Shown one piece after another: positions 38,440 to 50,023 of a DNA stretch of 64,000 nucleotides (position 1 is the stretch's first letter; each line of letters starts with the position of its first letter). Below the pieces are notes generated by a model. The model did not search any database, was not told the origin of the DNA, and worked only from the letters and a program-made list of their open reading frames with translations. Made by a program: the position numbers and the translations under genes. The DNA is from Staphylococcus equorum. Its GTDB lineage: Bacteria; Bacillota; Bacilli; Staphylococcales; Staphylococcaceae. The DNA is taken from assembly GCF_001747895.1 (NCBI RefSeq), contig NZ_LNNB01000009.1, forward strand, positions 248,001-312,000, read 5' to 3'.

Positions 38440-39588
38440 ATGAAAATAGGCATTACTTGTTACCCATCTATGGGTGGTTCTGGAATCATCGCCACTGAAT
38501 TAGGCATAAAGCTTGCTGAACGTGGGCATGACATCCATTTTATTACATCTAATATACCTTTTAGAATACGAAAACCATTACCAAATATCACATTTCACCA
38601 AGTTGAAGTCAATCAGTATGCTGTTTTTCAGTATGCTCCTTATGACATAACTTTAAGTACTAAAATTGCTGAGGTTATCAATGAGTATGATTTAGATTTG
38701 TTACATATGCACTATGCAGTGCCTCATGCAGTTTGTGGTATCTTAGCAAAACATATGTCCAAAAAAGACATTAAAATTATGACTACATTGCACGGGACTG
38801 ATATAACTGTACTAGGTTATGATCATTCTTTAAAAAATGCAATTAAGTTTGGTATAGAAGAAAGTGATATTGTGACGAGTGTAAGCCAGTCACTTGCGAA
38901 ACAAACTAATGATATCATTGAGACAGATAAAGAAATTGTTCCAATATATAATTTTGTTCGAGAAAATGAATTCCCAACAAAACCTGATGTACAAACTGAA
39001 GAAAATGAACAATTAAAAGCTTGTTATGGTATTAAACCAGAAGAGAAGGTTTTAATTCATGTTTCAAACTTCAGAAGCGTAAAACGTATCGATACTATTA
39101 TCGATACATTTGCAAAAGTACATAAATCTATGCCATCAAAATTATTATTATTAGGCGATGGTCCAGAATTAATGGATATGAAACAAAAAGCACGTGATCT
39201 AAATATTGAAAATGAAGTTCTTTTTTTAGGAAAACAAAATTGGGTTAGTGAATTTTATCAAATTTCAGACTTAGTCTTACTACTAAGTGAAAAAGAAAGC
39301 TTTGGCCTAACACTACTTGAAGCAATGAAATCCGGAGTAGTGCCCATTGGTTCTACGGCTGGTGGAATTAAAGAAGTCATTAAACATGAAGATACCGGTT
39401 TTTTAGTTGATGTAGGTGATAGTACAAGCGCAAGCCAGTATGCCTTGAAATTACTCACAGATGCAAAGCTTTATAAAACAATGCAAACACGAATGCTAGC
39501 AGATGTCTCAGAACGCTTTTCGTCTGACTTAATTGCAGATCAATATGAGTATTACTACAAAAAAATGTTAGAGGGTAACAATGACTAA
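38440..39588 (+). CDS. bshA: N-acetyl-alpha-D-glucosaminyl L-malate synthase BshA
   Basis: GT-B fold (GT4) glycosyltransferase that joins UDP-GlcNAc to L-malate, first step in bacillithiol synthesis. The start MKIGITCYPSMGGSGIIATELG, the LHGTDITVLG loop and the C-terminal EKESFGLTLLEAMK with EAMKSGV nucleotide-binding motif are characteristic. ATG 38440 behind GAGAGGG gives 382 aa. GTG 38428 would lie in the ribosome site. The end overlaps cca by 8 bp. In B. subtilis bshA and cca are adjacent as well. Confidence 0.96.
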   Translation: MKIGITCYPSMGGSGIIATELGIKLAERGHDIHFITSNIPFRIRKPLPNITFHQVEVNQYAVFQYAPYDITLSTKIAEVINEYDLDLLHMHYAVPHAVCGILAKHMSKKDIKIMTTLHGTDITVLGYDHSLKNAIKFGIEESDIVTSVSQSLAKQTNDIIETDKEIVPIYNFVRENEFPTKPDVQTEENEQLKACYGIKPEEKVLIHVSNFRSVKRIDTIIDTFAKVHKSMPSKLLLLGDGPELMDMKQKARDLNIENEVLFLGKQNWVSEFYQISDLVLLLSEKESFGLTLLEAMKSGVVPIGSTAGGIKEVIKHEDTGFLVDVGDSTSASQYALKLLTDAKLYKTMQTRMLADVSERFSSDLIADQYEYYYKKMLEGNND

Positions 39589-40786
39589 AACATTATTCGA
39601 AGCGGCAAAGCCGATTTTAGAAACTTTACAAAAACATCAGTACCAAGCATTTTATGTTGGTGGGGCAGTTAGAGATTACTTAATGCAAAAACCAATTCAT
39701 GATATCGATATTACGACTAGTGCCATACCAGATGAAATTGAAGCAGTATTTGATAAGACCATTCCTATTGGTAGGGAGCATGGTACGATTAATGTCGTCT
39801 ATAATGGCGATCAATATGAAGTGACAACCTTTCGTGCAGAAGGGGAATATGATGACCATCGTAGACCTAATGAAGTCTTTTTCGTAAGAGACTTATACGA
39901 AGACGTAAAACGAAGAGATTTTACAATGAATGCCATTGCTATGGATGTGAATTATCAAATCCATGATTACTTTGATGGTCTAAAAGATATAGAACAGCGA
40001 TTAATCAAGACAGTTGGCAATCCAGCAGAACGTTTTGACGAAGATGCGTTACGTATTATTAGAGGTTTGCGCTTTCAATCACAACTTGGCTTTACGTTAG
40101 AGAAAGCCACATTTAATGGTATGCATGCCCATATAGCAGATATTGCGCATTTATCTATTGAACGTATCGTAATTGAACTTAAAAAATTAACATTAGGTCA
40201 ATATGTGGCTCAAAGTTTCAATAATTTAAAGTATTTTAATGCATTTAATTATATACCATTTTTTAACCGTTTTAACTTATCAAAATTCATATTAGAAGAA
40301 CCAATATCATTATCAATGTTAATTGCATTCTTAAAAGCACAACAACCTGATGTTGACACACAGCTCTCGGATTTGAAAATTAGCAACAATGAAAAGAAAT
40401 ATATCACCAGACTCGAACGTATGTTACAACAAATGCCAGAAATCCAAAGCAAACAAAATTTGAAGTTATTTGTTTATGATTATGGCAAAGAAGATATACT
40501 ACAAGTATTAAGTTATGAACGCATGCTCAATGACAACAATATTATGAAGGTATCTCCATTTATTTTTAACGCTGCTTCCATCAATGAAGTTAGCCAAAAA
40601 TTACCGATTTCCTCAAGAAAAGAAATGGATATAGATGGCAAAGATATATTACAAGCATTAGATAAACCGAGTGGCGCATGGCTTAAATCCATATTACGTC
40701 AGGTTGAATGTGCCATCATATCAGATGAGGTCAAAAACTTTAAACCAGAACTGCTAAAGTGGGTGAAAACACATGTCCAAATATAG
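39581..40786 (+). CDS. cca: CCA tRNA nucleotidyltransferase
   Basis: Adds or repairs the 3' CCA of tRNAs without a nucleic-acid template. The class II nucleotidyltransferase motif GGAVRDYL is at residues 27-35 with the catalytic D41 and D43 in HDIDIT. RRDFTMNAIA and the RRR/EDxxR-type binding segment EDALRIIRGLRFQ are present. The length of 401 aa is typical. Overlaps bshA by 8 bp upstream and birA by 14 bp downstream, so translation of the three is probably coupled. Confidence 0.97.
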   Translation: MTKTLFEAAKPILETLQKHQYQAFYVGGAVRDYLMQKPIHDIDITTSAIPDEIEAVFDKTIPIGREHGTINVVYNGDQYEVTTFRAEGEYDDHRRPNEVFFVRDLYEDVKRRDFTMNAIAMDVNYQIHDYFDGLKDIEQRLIKTVGNPAERFDEDALRIIRGLRFQSQLGFTLEKATFNGMHAHIADIAHLSIERIVIELKKLTLGQYVAQSFNNLKYFNAFNYIPFFNRFNLSKFILEEPISLSMLIAFLKAQQPDVDTQLSDLKISNNEKKYITRLERMLQQMPEIQSKQNLKLFVYDYGKEDILQVLSYERMLNDNNIMKVSPFIFNAASINEVSQKLPISSRKEMDIDGKDILQALDKPSGAWLKSILRQVECAIISDEVKNFKPELLKWVKTHVQI

Positions 40787-41744
40787 TAAAGATGTTGTTC
40801 AAATATTGTATCAACACCAACCTGATTATATATCGGGTCAGTTTATAGCAGAACAATTAAGCATTTCACGTACAGCGGTAAAGAAAGTAATAGATCAACT
40901 TAAGCTGGAAGGATGTCAGATTGATTCAGTGAATCATAAAGGGCATCGCTTAATCCAATTACCTGATAAATGGTATAGTGGCATTGTCCTACCAATGCTA
41001 AAAGCACAAAATGTATTTGATCAAGTTGAAATATTGGAAAGTATTAATTCAACTCAATTATTGGCTAAGCAAAAATTAGTAGGTAATACAAATACGTTTC
41101 TTATTTTAAGTGATGAACAAACACAAGGTAAAGGTCGATTTAATAGACCTTGGTCATCCTCCAAAGGAAAAGGCTTGTGGATGTCGATTGTGCTACGCCC
41201 TGATGTACCTTTTGAAATGATAACAAAATTCAATTTATTTATGGCTCTAGGGATAAGAGATGCGATACAACAGTTCAGTATCGATCCGGTTACCATTAAA
41301 TGGCCAAATGATATTTATATAAATAAACAAAAAGTTTGTGGCTTTTTGACAGAAATGGTTGCGAATAGTGATGGTATTGAAGCGGTAATTTGTGGCATTG
41401 GTATTAATATGAATCACTTACAAGAAGATTTTAGTGAAGAACTGCAACAAAAAGCCACAAGTGTCCGCATTCATGCTGACGAAAAAATTAATCGTTACTA
41501 TTTTTTACAATCACTTGTAAGTAATATTGAATACCGATATAAACAATTTCTTACAGAACCATTTTCAACTATTCGAGAAGAATACATAGTAGCCTCGAAT
41601 ATTTGGAACAAAACATTAAGATTTACAGAAAATGGTAGACAATTCCACGGAGAAGCAGTTGATATTGATGAAGATGGGTTTTTACTTGTTTTGGATGAAG
41701 CAAACAATCAACATCGTTTAATCAGTGCAGATATAGAATTTTAA
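40773..41744 (+). CDS. birA: Biotin operon repressor / biotin-protein ligase BirA
   Basis: Bifunctional: activates biotin to biotinyl-AMP, attaches it to acceptor proteins and, as dimer, represses biotin genes. An N-terminal HTH (residues ~18-60, [16 protein letters not shown]) makes it a class II BirA. The biotinyl-AMP loop GKGRFNRPW is at 119-127, the catalytic lysine region is IKWPNDIYI, and the C-terminal SH3-like domain closes the protein. The length is 323 aa. It overlaps cca by 14 bp and is followed by dinG 24 bp later. Confidence 0.96.
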   Translation: MSKYSKDVVQILYQHQPDYISGQFIAEQLSISRTAVKKVIDQLKLEGCQIDSVNHKGHRLIQLPDKWYSGIVLPMLKAQNVFDQVEILESINSTQLLAKQKLVGNTNTFLILSDEQTQGKGRFNRPWSSSKGKGLWMSIVLRPDVPFEMITKFNLFMALGIRDAIQQFSIDPVTIKWPNDIYINKQKVCGFLTEMVANSDGIEAVICGIGINMNHLQEDFSEELQQKATSVRIHADEKINRYYFLQSLVSNIEYRYKQFLTEPFSTIREEYIVASNIWNKTLRFTENGRQFHGEAVDIDEDGFLLVLDEANNQHRLISADIEF

Positions 41745-41767
41745 CCTCGTTGAAAGGAGGAATGAGA

Positions 41768-44470
41768 ATGACAAAACCGTGTTATGCCGTTATGGATTTA
41801 GAAACAACAGGAAATCAATTAGACTATGATGAAATTATTCAAATAGGTATTACTTTTGTTCGAGAAAATAAAATAATCGGCACGTACCATTCAATGATTA
41901 AAACAGATTTAGAAATTCCTCCTTTTATACAAGCATTAACGTCAATAGAAGAAGCAATGTTAAATCAAGCACCATATTTCCATGAAATAGCTGAAGATAT
42001 TTATAAGCAAATAGATGGGTGTATCTTTGTGGCACACAACGTTGCTTTCGATTTGAATTTCATAAAAAAATCTTTTAAAAATTGTGATATCAAATATCGT
42101 CCAAAAAAAGTAATGGATACGTTAGAATTATTTAAAGTCGCTTTTCCAACAGATAAAAGTTATCAGTTAAGTGAGTTAGCAGAAGCACATGGTATTGTTC
42201 TAAACAACGCACACCGCGCTGACGAAGATGCCGCAACAACAGCGCAACTTATGATACTCGCATTTGAGAAATTCGAAACGTTACCTTTAGATACTTTGAA
42301 ACAACTATATTATTTAAGTAAGAATTTAAAATATGACTTACATGATATTTTATTTGAAATGGTGCGTAATCATGAAGATAAGCCACTAGAAGATGTTTAT
42401 GACCAATTCGAACAAATTATTTATAAAAAACAAAAAGATTTCAAAGCACCTACAGTAGACTTTGATGGTACTTTGAAAGATTTATATACCTTGATTACTA
42501 AGGAACTTAGTTTGACCTATCGACCACAACAATTGTATCTATCTGAGATTATTTTAGAACAATTAATGAATAGTGAAAAAGCAATGATTGAAGCACCACT
42601 TGGTAGTGGCAAGTCATTTGCATATTTACTCGCATCATTGATGTATAATATTGAAACTGGTAAACACGTAATGATTTCAACTAATACTAAATTATTACAA
42701 AACCAATTGTTGGAAAAAGATATACCTGCGCTTAAACAAGCTTTAGATTTCAAAATAAATGCTACTTTAATAAAAAGTAAACGTGATTATATCTCATTAG
42801 GTTTAATCAGCCAAATTTTGAAAGAAGAAGCCAGTAATTACGAAGTCGGTATATTAAAAATGCAATTATTAATTTGGATTACCGAAACAGATACAGGTGA
42901 TATTCAAGAACTAGATTTAAAAGGCGGGCAAAAAATGTATTTCGAACAAAAACTAGAGACTTATGTGCCTGTTCGCAACGATATACATTACTTCAATTTC
43001 ATTAAACGAAATGCTCAAAATATTCAAATTGGTATAACAAATCATGCTCATTTAATACATGCTGCTCATGATAATTCTATATATCAATTATTTGATGATT
43101 GTATTATCGACGAAGCACACCGTTTGCCTGACTATGCTTTAAGCCAAGTGACTAATGAATTGAGTTATTCTGATATTAAATATCAACTTGGCTTAATTGG
43201 TAAGACAGAAAATGAAAAGCTACTTAAATCTATCGATCATTTAGAACAACAAAGAATTCTTGAAAAATTAGATATACCACCTATAGATGTTTTCGGATTA
43301 AAAACAACAGTCAATGAGATACATGATTTAAATGAGCAATTATTCACTACTATTTTTGACATCATTCAAAGTTCTGAAGTGCATGATGATGAAGTTCACA
43401 AGCTCCATTTTGTCTATCATTTCGACGTTGCACCAATTTTGAACGATTTACATTCAATTATTCATAAACTCAATATGACATTAGAATTCTTCAATGGTAT
43501 GAGTCATAAAACAATCAAGTCGGTGCGTAAACAAATCCTTTATATTAATAATCGTTTTAAAGAAATTGAACACAGTTTAAAAAATAGTCACACAAGTTAT
43601 TTATCAATTAAAAATATAAATCAAAAATCAACAATTAGACTTAATGTTAAAGACTATGATGTTAAAGAAATATTGACCACACAAGTGTTAGATAAATTTA
43701 AATCACTTACATTTATTTCAGGTACATTAACGTTTAACCATTCATTTGAAAACTTCAAACATTGGTTTAATAAAGATATCGTATTTAACACGTATGAGAT
43801 TGATTCGAAGGTGATGTCACCAAACCAAACTACTGTATTCATACCTAATGATGTAGCTTCATATAATTATAAAAGTATTGATGATTATGTGAGTTCTATC
43901 GTTAATTACGTAATTGAGTATATTAACATTGTAGAGTCTAAATGTTTAATACTATTTACAAGTTATAAAATGATGCATATGGTTCAAGAGTTATTAAATG
44001 AATTGCCAGAATTTGAAGACTATGTCGTTTTGACACAACAGCAAAATCAAAACTATAAGATTGTTCAACAATTTAATAGTTTTAATAAAGCCATTTTACT
44101 AGGTACAGGTACATTCTTTGAAGGCTTTGACTTTCAATCTAATGGTATCAAATGTGTAATGATTGCTAAGTTGCCTTTTATGAATCAAAACAATACAAAA
44201 TATTGGCTAATGGAGTCTGAGTTTACTTCTACATTCAAAGATTATGTATTACCTGATGCTGTAACGCGTTTTAGACAGGGTCTTGGTAGATTGATACGTA
44301 GCGAAAATGACAAAGGGATTATCGTATCCTTTGATGATCGCTTAATTCGCAGTAATTACAAGCAATTTTTTGAACAATCATTAGAAAGTTATCGTCAAAA
44401 TAAAGGCGATATCAAACAATTTTCAAGCATACTTAAAAAATTAAAAAAAGAAGACCAACGCAATCAATAA
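41768..44470 (+). CDS. dinG: Bifunctional exonuclease/helicase-like protein DinG
   Basis: Firmicute DinG with an N-terminal DEDDh 3'-5' exonuclease domain (AVMDLETTG at residues ~7-15, HAHRADEDA-type motif [11 protein letters not shown]) fused to an XPD/DinG-like helicase part (GSGKSFAY Walker A, DEAH in [16 protein letters not shown] motif VI). The iron-sulfur cysteines of E. coli DinG are not visible. In S. aureus this enzyme has been described as a nuclease without helicase activity. ATG 41768 (900 aa), seven bases after AAAGGAGG, fits best; ATG 41762 is too close. Follows birA closely. Confidence 0.94.
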   Translation: MTKPCYAVMDLETTGNQLDYDEIIQIGITFVRENKIIGTYHSMIKTDLEIPPFIQALTSIEEAMLNQAPYFHEIAEDIYKQIDGCIFVAHNVAFDLNFIKKSFKNCDIKYRPKKVMDTLELFKVAFPTDKSYQLSELAEAHGIVLNNAHRADEDAATTAQLMILAFEKFETLPLDTLKQLYYLSKNLKYDLHDILFEMVRNHEDKPLEDVYDQFEQIIYKKQKDFKAPTVDFDGTLKDLYTLITKELSLTYRPQQLYLSEIILEQLMNSEKAMIEAPLGSGKSFAYLLASLMYNIETGKHVMISTNTKLLQNQLLEKDIPALKQALDFKINATLIKSKRDYISLGLISQILKEEASNYEVGILKMQLLIWITETDTGDIQELDLKGGQKMYFEQKLETYVPVRNDIHYFNFIKRNAQNIQIGITNHAHLIHAAHDNSIYQLFDDCIIDEAHRLPDYALSQVTNELSYSDIKYQLGLIGKTENEKLLKSIDHLEQQRILEKLDIPPIDVFGLKTTVNEIHDLNEQLFTTIFDIIQSSEVHDDEVHKLHFVYHFDVAPILNDLHSIIHKLNMTLEFFNGMSHKTIKSVRKQILYINNRFKEIEHSLKNSHTSYLSIKNINQKSTIRLNVKDYDVKEILTTQVLDKFKSLTFISGTLTFNHSFENFKHWFNKDIVFNTYEIDSKVMSPNQTTVFIPNDVASYNYKSIDDYVSSIVNYVIEYINIVESKCLILFTSYKMMHMVQELLNELPEFEDYVVLTQQQNQNYKIVQQFNSFNKAILLGTGTFFEGFDFQSNGIKCVMIAKLPFMNQNNTKYWLMESEFTSTFKDYVLPDAVTRFRQGLGRLIRSENDKGIIVSFDDRLIRSNYKQFFEQSLESYRQNKGDIKQFSSILKKLKKEDQRNQ

Positions 44471-44563
44471 ACTTAGCACGCGCAACTAGAACTTATACAT
44501 CGATTTTGTTAAAATATATAAGGATAAAGAAAAGAAGACTACAATATTATTAGGAGACTGGCT

Positions 44564-45856
44564 ATGAAGACAACGATTAAAGAAGCTAAAAAATATCTTA
44601 ACCAAGAAGTGACTATTGGCGCTTGGTTAACTAATAAACGTTCAAGTGGGAAAATAGCATTTCTACAATTAAGAGATGGTACGGGCTTTATGCAAGGTGT
44701 CGTAGCAAAAGCAGAAGTAACTGAGGAAATATTTAAATTAGCTAAAGAATTAACACAAGAATCATCTATTTATATTACTGGCATTATATCTGAAGATAAT
44801 CGCTCAGATATTGGTTACGAAATGCAAGTGAAATCTATAGAAGTAATTTCAGAAGCTCATGATTACCCAATTACACCTAAAGACCATGGTACAGAATTTT
44901 TAATGGATCATCGTCATTTATGGTTACGTTCTAAAAAACAACATGCTGTAATGAAAATTAGAAATGAGATTATTCGTGCAACTTATGCCTTCTTTAATGA
45001 CAATGGTTTCACAAAAATTGATCCACCTATTTTAACAGCAAGTGCACCTGAAGGCACAAGCGAACTATTCCATACAAAATACTTTGATGAAGACGCATTC
45101 TTATCTCAAAGTGGACAGCTTTATATGGAAGCTGCTGCAATGGCTCACGGTAGAGTGTTCTCATTTGGTCCAACATTCCGTGCTGAAAAATCTAAAACAC
45201 GTCGTCATTTAATTGAATTCTGGATGATTGAACCTGAAATGGCTTTTTGTGAACATGCACAAAGTTTAGAAATCCAAGAACAATATGTGACACATGTGAT
45301 TCAATCTGTATTAAATAATTGTAAACTTGAACTTAATATATTAGAGCGTGATACATCTAAACTTGAAAAAGTAACTACACCATTCCCACGTATCACATAC
45401 GATGATGCTGTAGTATTCTTAAAAGAACAAGGTTTTGACGATATAGAATGGGGCGAAGATTTCGGTTCTCCACATGAAACGGCTATCGCTAATCATTATG
45501 ATTTACCAGTATTTATCACTAACTATCCAACAAAAATCAAACCTTTCTATATGCAACCAAATCCAGAAAATGAAGATACTGTACTGTGTGCAGATCTCAT
45601 TGCACCTGAAGGTTATGGCGAAATTATAGGTGGGTCTGAACGTATAAATGACCTTGACTTACTAGAGCAACGTATTAACGAATATGGCTTAGACGCTGAG
45701 AGTTATAGTTATTATTTAGATTTACGTCGTTATGGCAGTGTACCTCATAGTGGTTTCGGTTTAGGATTAGAAAGAACTGTAGCTTGGTTATCGGGTGTAG
45801 ACCATGTCCGTGAAACTGCACCATTCCCACGCTTACTTAATCGATTATATCCATAA
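44564..45856 (+). CDS. asnS: Asparaginyl-tRNA synthetase
   Basis: Class II aminoacyl-tRNA synthetase that charges tRNA-Asn. The N-terminal OB-fold anticodon-binding domain covers about residues 1-110. Motif 2 ([25 protein letters not shown]) and motif 3 ([15 protein letters not shown]) of the catalytic core are intact. The length is 430 aa. RBS AGGAGAC precedes ATG 44564. There is no T-box leader; the gap before the gene is 93 bp. A terminator follows. Confidence 0.97.
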   Translation: MKTTIKEAKKYLNQEVTIGAWLTNKRSSGKIAFLQLRDGTGFMQGVVAKAEVTEEIFKLAKELTQESSIYITGIISEDNRSDIGYEMQVKSIEVISEAHDYPITPKDHGTEFLMDHRHLWLRSKKQHAVMKIRNEIIRATYAFFNDNGFTKIDPPILTASAPEGTSELFHTKYFDEDAFLSQSGQLYMEAAAMAHGRVFSFGPTFRAEKSKTRRHLIEFWMIEPEMAFCEHAQSLEIQEQYVTHVIQSVLNNCKLELNILERDTSKLEKVTTPFPRITYDDAVVFLKEQGFDDIEWGEDFGSPHETAIANHYDLPVFITNYPTKIKPFYMQPNPENEDTVLCADLIAPEGYGEIIGGSERINDLDLLEQRINEYGLDAESYSYYLDLRRYGSVPHSGFGLGLERTVAWLSGVDHVRETAPFPRLLNRLYP

Positions 45857-45881
45857 TATTTAAAATAAGATTCACAATAAG

Positions 45882-45915
45882 CGTCCAGTCCACAAATAAT
45901 GGCTGGACGTTTTTA
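45882..45915 (+). terminator. Terminator after asnS
   Basis: CGTCCAGTC (45882-45890) pairs with GGCTGGACG (45901-45909, one G-U) and continues into a T-run. Confidence 0.85.
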
Positions 45916-45944
45916 TAGCAATATCAAAGATGGGAGGGGCTACT

Positions 45945-46631
45945 TTGGATAGAGAACAATTAAAAACGAGACCAGTCGTAATTCGAAAAGAACTACTTGA
46001 TCATTACAATGAATTAGGTTTAAATGAAACAGAGTTAGTTATTTTAATCAAATTATTACATGCATCAGAAACCTCTAATAAACAACCTTCAATTGAATCT
46101 TTACAGCAAGGCTCTGCATTAGATTCAAGAGAAATCACTTCAATCATTCAAACTCTAATACAACATGATTTACTAGAGCTTAATGTCAATAAAGACGAAG
46201 AAGGCAAGTTTACTGAATATATGAACCTTAATCAGTTCTATGATCGATTAAGTGAAATTATGCAACAAATGAATGTAAAACAAGATGAACACGAATCTGA
46301 ACTAGAGTTCAATACACTATTTCAAAAAATTGAACAAGCGTTTGGCAGGCCTTTATCTCCATACGAGATAGAAACATTAAATCAATGGTTAGATATAGAT
46401 AAACATGATTTAAGTGTCATTCAAGCTGCTTTAAATGAAGCAGAGAGCCAAAATAAAATGAGTTTTAAATATATCGATCGTATTTTACTGAATTGGAAAA
46501 AGAATAATGTGAAAACGATTGAAGACTCAAAAAAAATTAGCCGCCAATTTAACCAACCTAAAATGAAACATACAGTTAGCAAGGTCCCTAAATTTGATTG
46601 GCTGAATGGGGAGAATCCAAATGGTAAGTAA
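45945..46631 (+). CDS. dnaD: DNA replication initiation protein DnaD
   Basis: DNA-remodelling protein needed for replisome assembly at oriC and at restart sites. The N-terminal winged-helix domain (NELGLNETELVILIKLLHASE) mediates oligomerisation. The C-terminal DnaD/DnaB domain contains FGRPLSPYEIETLNQWL and the IDRILLNWKKNNVKT motif. TTG 45945 behind GGGAGG (228 aa) gives the MDREQLKTRPVVIRKELLDHY start. Overlaps nth by 11 bp. Confidence 0.95.
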   Translation: MDREQLKTRPVVIRKELLDHYNELGLNETELVILIKLLHASETSNKQPSIESLQQGSALDSREITSIIQTLIQHDLLELNVNKDEEGKFTEYMNLNQFYDRLSEIMQQMNVKQDEHESELEFNTLFQKIEQAFGRPLSPYEIETLNQWLDIDKHDLSVIQAALNEAESQNKMSFKYIDRILLNWKKNNVKTIEDSKKISRQFNQPKMKHTVSKVPKFDWLNGENPNGK

Positions 46632-47280
46632 TAAAAAAGCACTTGAAATGGTTGATGTCATAGCTGAAATGTTTCCAAATGCTGAATGTGAACTTGTCCA
46701 TGACAATGCGTTTGAACTTACAATTGCTGTACTCTTATCTGCACAAACAACTGATATTTCTGTAAATAAACTCACGAAACCTTTATTTGAAAAATATAAA
46801 ACACCCGAAGATTATTTAAGTGTGGATATTTCAGAATTAGAAAATGATATACGTACTATTGGTTTATATAGAAATAAAGCTAAAAATATTCAAAAATTAA
46901 GTCAATCGCTTTTAGATAAATTTGATGGTAAGATTCCTCAAACACATGATGAGTTAGAAAGCTTAGCAGGTGTGGGTAGAAAAACGGCCAACGTCGTTAT
47001 GAGCGTAGCTTTTGGAGAACCTTCATTAGCTGTAGATACACATGTAGAACGTATCTCAAAACGTTTAGGGATATGCCGATGGAAAGATAATGTACGTCAA
47101 GTAGAGGATAAATTGTGTAAAGTAGTTCCTAGAGAAAGATGGAACAAAACACATCATCAACTCATATTTTTCGGTCGCTATCATTGCTTAGCTCGTAAAC
47201 CAAAATGCGATGTTTGTCCATTATTCGAAGAATGTAGGGAAGGTCAAAAGCGCTATAAAGCAAGTTTGAAAGAGGCATGA
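46621..47280 (+). CDS. nth: Endonuclease III
   Basis: Base excision repair glycosylase/AP lyase acting on oxidised pyrimidines. The helix-hairpin-helix GVGRKTANVV holds the catalytic K121 and the AVDTHVERIS segment the D139. The C-terminal C189-x6-C196-x2-C199-x5-C205 motif binds a [4Fe-4S] cluster. The length is 219 aa. ATG 46621 follows GGGGAG within the 3' end of dnaD. The dnaD-nth-ypoC order matches B. subtilis. Confidence 0.96.
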   Translation: MVSNKKALEMVDVIAEMFPNAECELVHDNAFELTIAVLLSAQTTDISVNKLTKPLFEKYKTPEDYLSVDISELENDIRTIGLYRNKAKNIQKLSQSLLDKFDGKIPQTHDELESLAGVGRKTANVVMSVAFGEPSLAVDTHVERISKRLGICRWKDNVRQVEDKLCKVVPRERWNKTHHQLIFFGRYHCLARKPKCDVCPLFEECREGQKRYKASLKEA

Positions 47281-47285
47281 ATAAA

Positions 47286-47615
47286 ATGATTACAAAAGAA
47301 GACTTTACAAAGTTAGAACTGGAATTGGATTCATACGCGAAAGTAAAAAAACTAAAATCACCAGAAGCAAAAAGATTGTTAGATCAATACTTTAATCTGA
47401 TTCAACTTTACTTTCAACAAATTAATGATATTGAAATGATTGATTTTAAATGCTTAGATGAATATGCTATCGTTCCAATGAACTTTGAAGAAAGATATCA
47501 TTATATGATAGCACGTAAATATCATTTTATGGGTTACAGCCAAATGAAAACATTAAAATCAGAACTTATTAAAATGAACGCATCTTATCAAATTCGTCTA
47601 AAAAACAAACGTTAA
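47286..47615 (+). CDS. ypoC: YpoC-like conserved protein
   Basis: Small basic-to-neutral helical protein of about 109 aa that closes the dnaD-nth operon. Its position between nth and the penicillin-binding protein gene is the same as ypoC in B. subtilis, and the motif ERYHYMIARKYHFMGYSQMKTLKSEL fits that family. No functional motif is visible. AGAGG is one base from the ATG at 47277, so ATG 47286 (MITKEDF) seems the better start; the longer form (112 aa) overlaps nth by 4 bp. Confidence 0.82.
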   Translation: MITKEDFTKLELELDSYAKVKKLKSPEAKRLLDQYFNLIQLYFQQINDIEMIDFKCLDEYAIVPMNFEERYHYMIARKYHFMGYSQMKTLKSELIKMNASYQIRLKNKR

Positions 47616-47620
47616 ACAAT

Positions 47621-47667
47621 AAAAACAGCGTAAGCTCTCAAAATTAGGAGACTTACGCTGTTTTTTT
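47621..47667. terminator. Terminator between ypoC and pbp2
   Basis: AAAAACAGCGTAAG (47621-47634) pairs with CTTACGCTGTTTTT (47652-47665). T-run on the right, A-run on the left, so it can act on both strands. Confidence 0.85.
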
Positions 47668-47714
47668 ATTCATGTTTGTATCTGTTTGATGAATTAATAT
47701 GTATAAATATACTT

Positions 47715-47763
47715 TAACTAAAAACAAAGACCCGATTCCAATTAATATGGAAACCGAGTCTTT
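47715..47763 (-). terminator. Terminator of pbp2
   Basis: Imperfect hairpin between AAAGACCCGATTCCA (47726-47740) and TGGAAACCGAGTCTTT (47748-47763). On the minus strand it is followed by a U-rich tail (TTTGTTTTTAG). Confidence 0.7.
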
Positions 47764-47779
47764 TAAAACTGAAGTCTTA

Positions 47780-50023
47780 TTATTGTGTACTATTTGAAGT
47801 AGCTGTTCCACTTCTATTTGCATTGGTAGTGTTTGTGCCACTTGTATTATTGGTATTTGTGCTACCAGTATTGTTACTACTTGAACTATTACTGTCTGAA
47901 TCACTCTCAGAATTACTGTTTGAGTCACTGTCTGAATCACTGTTACTGCCTTGACCTTTAGGATCATTATCAGTTGTATTGTCATCAGGTTCACCTTTAA
48001 CTGATAAATTATCTTTACTGTCTCCGCTAACAGAGTCTGGTTTCGTGAAGTCTTCACCATCGCGCGGTGAAATATTAGACATTACATCTTCTAATAGGAA
48101 TTGAGGATATTCTTGTTCATCACTTCCTACAAATGAGTTTGTTCCGCCTTGTTTAACTTCATTGAATCCCATCCATACAGACATACTGTATTTAGGAGTG
48201 AAACCATTAACCCAAACATCTTTAGCAGCATCATCAGGTAGATTATACTGTTGCTGAGTTTGTTGACCATAAGTACCTGTACCTGTCTTAGCACCTATGT
48301 TTAATCCAGAAATGCCATGTCCATATGCAGAGCCATAAGCCTCAAATGTACCTTTAAGTGTTTCGGCTAGCATATAAGCAGTAGAATCTTTCATAGCTTT
48401 TTTGCTTGTATGGTCATATTCAATGACTTCGCCATCTTGTTTTTCAACTTTTTCAATTGAATGTGCATTGTTGTACTCGCCACCATTTGCTATTGCAGCA
48501 AATGCTGATGCTAATTGTGTAGGAGAGAACTCAGATGCAGAACCACCTAATACTTCAGAAGGTCCAATCTCTCCTTCGTATTCTAATCCTACTTTTTCAG
48601 CGAATTTCTTCGGTGCATCGTTTCCAGCATTTTCTTTTGTTGATTGCCAAGCTTTTAAGGCAGGGATGTTGAAACTTTGACGTAATGCATCATAAAGTTT
48701 AACCGTTCCGTGACTTTCCAAGTCATAGTTTCTAAATGTAACACCATCAACTTGATATTCTTCTTCATCTTTCATGGCATGGTCTGTTGCCCAAGACATG
48801 TTTTCAATTGCTGGACCATAAGATAAGAATGGTTTTAATGACGATCCGGTAGGGTGTGCATCTGTTGCTAAGTTTCTATCAACGACGTCTTTATAATTTC
48901 TACCACCAGATATTGCAACAAGTTCACCAGTTTCACTATCTACGATAGATGAACCAACTTGTTGATCATCATTTTTATAGTAGCTACCATTATCTATACG
49001 TTCTTGCAATGTATCTTGAACATCTTTGTCCATATTCGTATGAATCTTAATGCCACTATTTAATACAGATCCTAAATCTTCACCTTTGAACGCTTTATTA
49101 TTCATAAGCTCTGATTTCACAAAATTAATATATGAATCATATTCTTTTTTAGAATCATCATTGCTTACTTGTCGTTCTTCATTAGTTCGTTGAACAAGTG
49201 TATCTTGAATTTTAGTATCTTGTGCTTTTTCTTTCTCTTCTTTAGAAATCCTATCATGATATTCCATGAGATATAGCACAGTATTTTTACGTGATTCCGC
49301 TTCTTCAGGATTATCATAAACATTATACGTATTTGGTACTTGTGGTAATCCAGCAAGGTATGCTTCCTCAGTTAAAGTTAAATCTTTCAATTCTTTATCA
49401 AAGTAATATTTAGCTGCCGCTTTCACACCATAAACACCATCAGAATAATAAATCTTATTCAAGTACATTTCGAATATTTCATCTTTACTGTACTCTTGTT
49501 CTAATCTGTATGACAAGTATGCTTCCTGTGCCTTACGTGCGATAGATTTTTTATCTGTCAAGAATGATCGTTTAACAACTTGTTGTGTTAAAGTCGATGC
49601 ACCTTGTGAACCAAATCCACCAGTAATATTTTTGGCAACAGCGCCGAACAGACGTTTATAGTCAAGTGCACCATGACTGTAGAAGCGATTATCTTCTGTA
49701 GCCAAAACAGCATCCTTCATTGCTTTAGGTACTTCATCTAATTCAACATGTTCACGTCGTTGTCCGTTATCAATTGTTTTCACCAATTCTCCATCTTTAT
49801 CATAAATCTTAGCTGGGATTGGATCTTGTAATTTTGACTCAGTAAATGCTGGAGCTTTCCAAGCATAATAAGCAAATAACAAGATACCTATTAACGCTAA
49901 GACAATGAAGGCAATGATAAGAAAGCCAATTATCTTGATTATCGTTCGTTTAATATTCCTATTCTTTTTTTGCTCGGACTTACCTTTCTTTTTAGATTGG
50001 GAAGTCCTTTTTTTCTCCGTCAT
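47780..50023 (-). CDS. pbp2: Penicillin-binding protein 2 (bifunctional class A)
   Basis: Bifunctional transglycosylase-transpeptidase for peptidoglycan synthesis. A cytoplasmic basic tail and a TM helix (~30-53) precede the glycosyltransferase domain (catalytic E110 in [22 protein letters not shown]). The transpeptidase domain has the SxxK active serine S394 (GSSLK), SFN at 450-452 and KTGT at 579-582. The C-terminus from about residue 690 is a long Ser/Asp/Asn/Thr-rich low-complexity tail with SD repeats. The length is 747 aa. The ATG overlaps the recU stop by 4 bp, the recU-pbp2 operon of staphylococci. Confidence 0.96.
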   Translation of the reverse strand: MTEKKRTSQSKKKGKSEQKKNRNIKRTIIKIIGFLIIAFIVLALIGILLFAYYAWKAPAFTESKLQDPIPAKIYDKDGELVKTIDNGQRREHVELDEVPKAMKDAVLATEDNRFYSHGALDYKRLFGAVAKNITGGFGSQGASTLTQQVVKRSFLTDKKSIARKAQEAYLSYRLEQEYSKDEIFEMYLNKIYYSDGVYGVKAAAKYYFDKELKDLTLTEEAYLAGLPQVPNTYNVYDNPEEAESRKNTVLYLMEYHDRISKEEKEKAQDTKIQDTLVQRTNEERQVSNDDSKKEYDSYINFVKSELMNNKAFKGEDLGSVLNSGIKIHTNMDKDVQDTLQERIDNGSYYKNDDQQVGSSIVDSETGELVAISGGRNYKDVVDRNLATDAHPTGSSLKPFLSYGPAIENMSWATDHAMKDEEEYQVDGVTFRNYDLESHGTVKLYDALRQSFNIPALKAWQSTKENAGNDAPKKFAEKVGLEYEGEIGPSEVLGGSASEFSPTQLASAFAAIANGGEYNNAHSIEKVEKQDGEVIEYDHTSKKAMKDSTAYMLAETLKGTFEAYGSAYGHGISGLNIGAKTGTGTYGQQTQQQYNLPDDAAKDVWVNGFTPKYSMSVWMGFNEVKQGGTNSFVGSDEQEYPQFLLEDVMSNISPRDGEDFTKPDSVSGDSKDNLSVKGEPDDNTTDNDPKGQGSNSDSDSDSNSNSESDSDSNSSSSNNTGSTNTNNTSGTNTTNANRSGTATSNSTQ

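Noticed and set aside
44470-44563. T-box leader before asnS
   Set aside because: The gap is only 93 bp with no specifier stem, T-box sequence or terminator.
47653-48060. Minus-strand open frame of 135 codons at the 3' end of pbp2
   Set aside because: It is a shifted frame through the repetitive tail of pbp2 (VIQTV-like repeats) and crosses the pbp2 terminator; no independent ribosome site.
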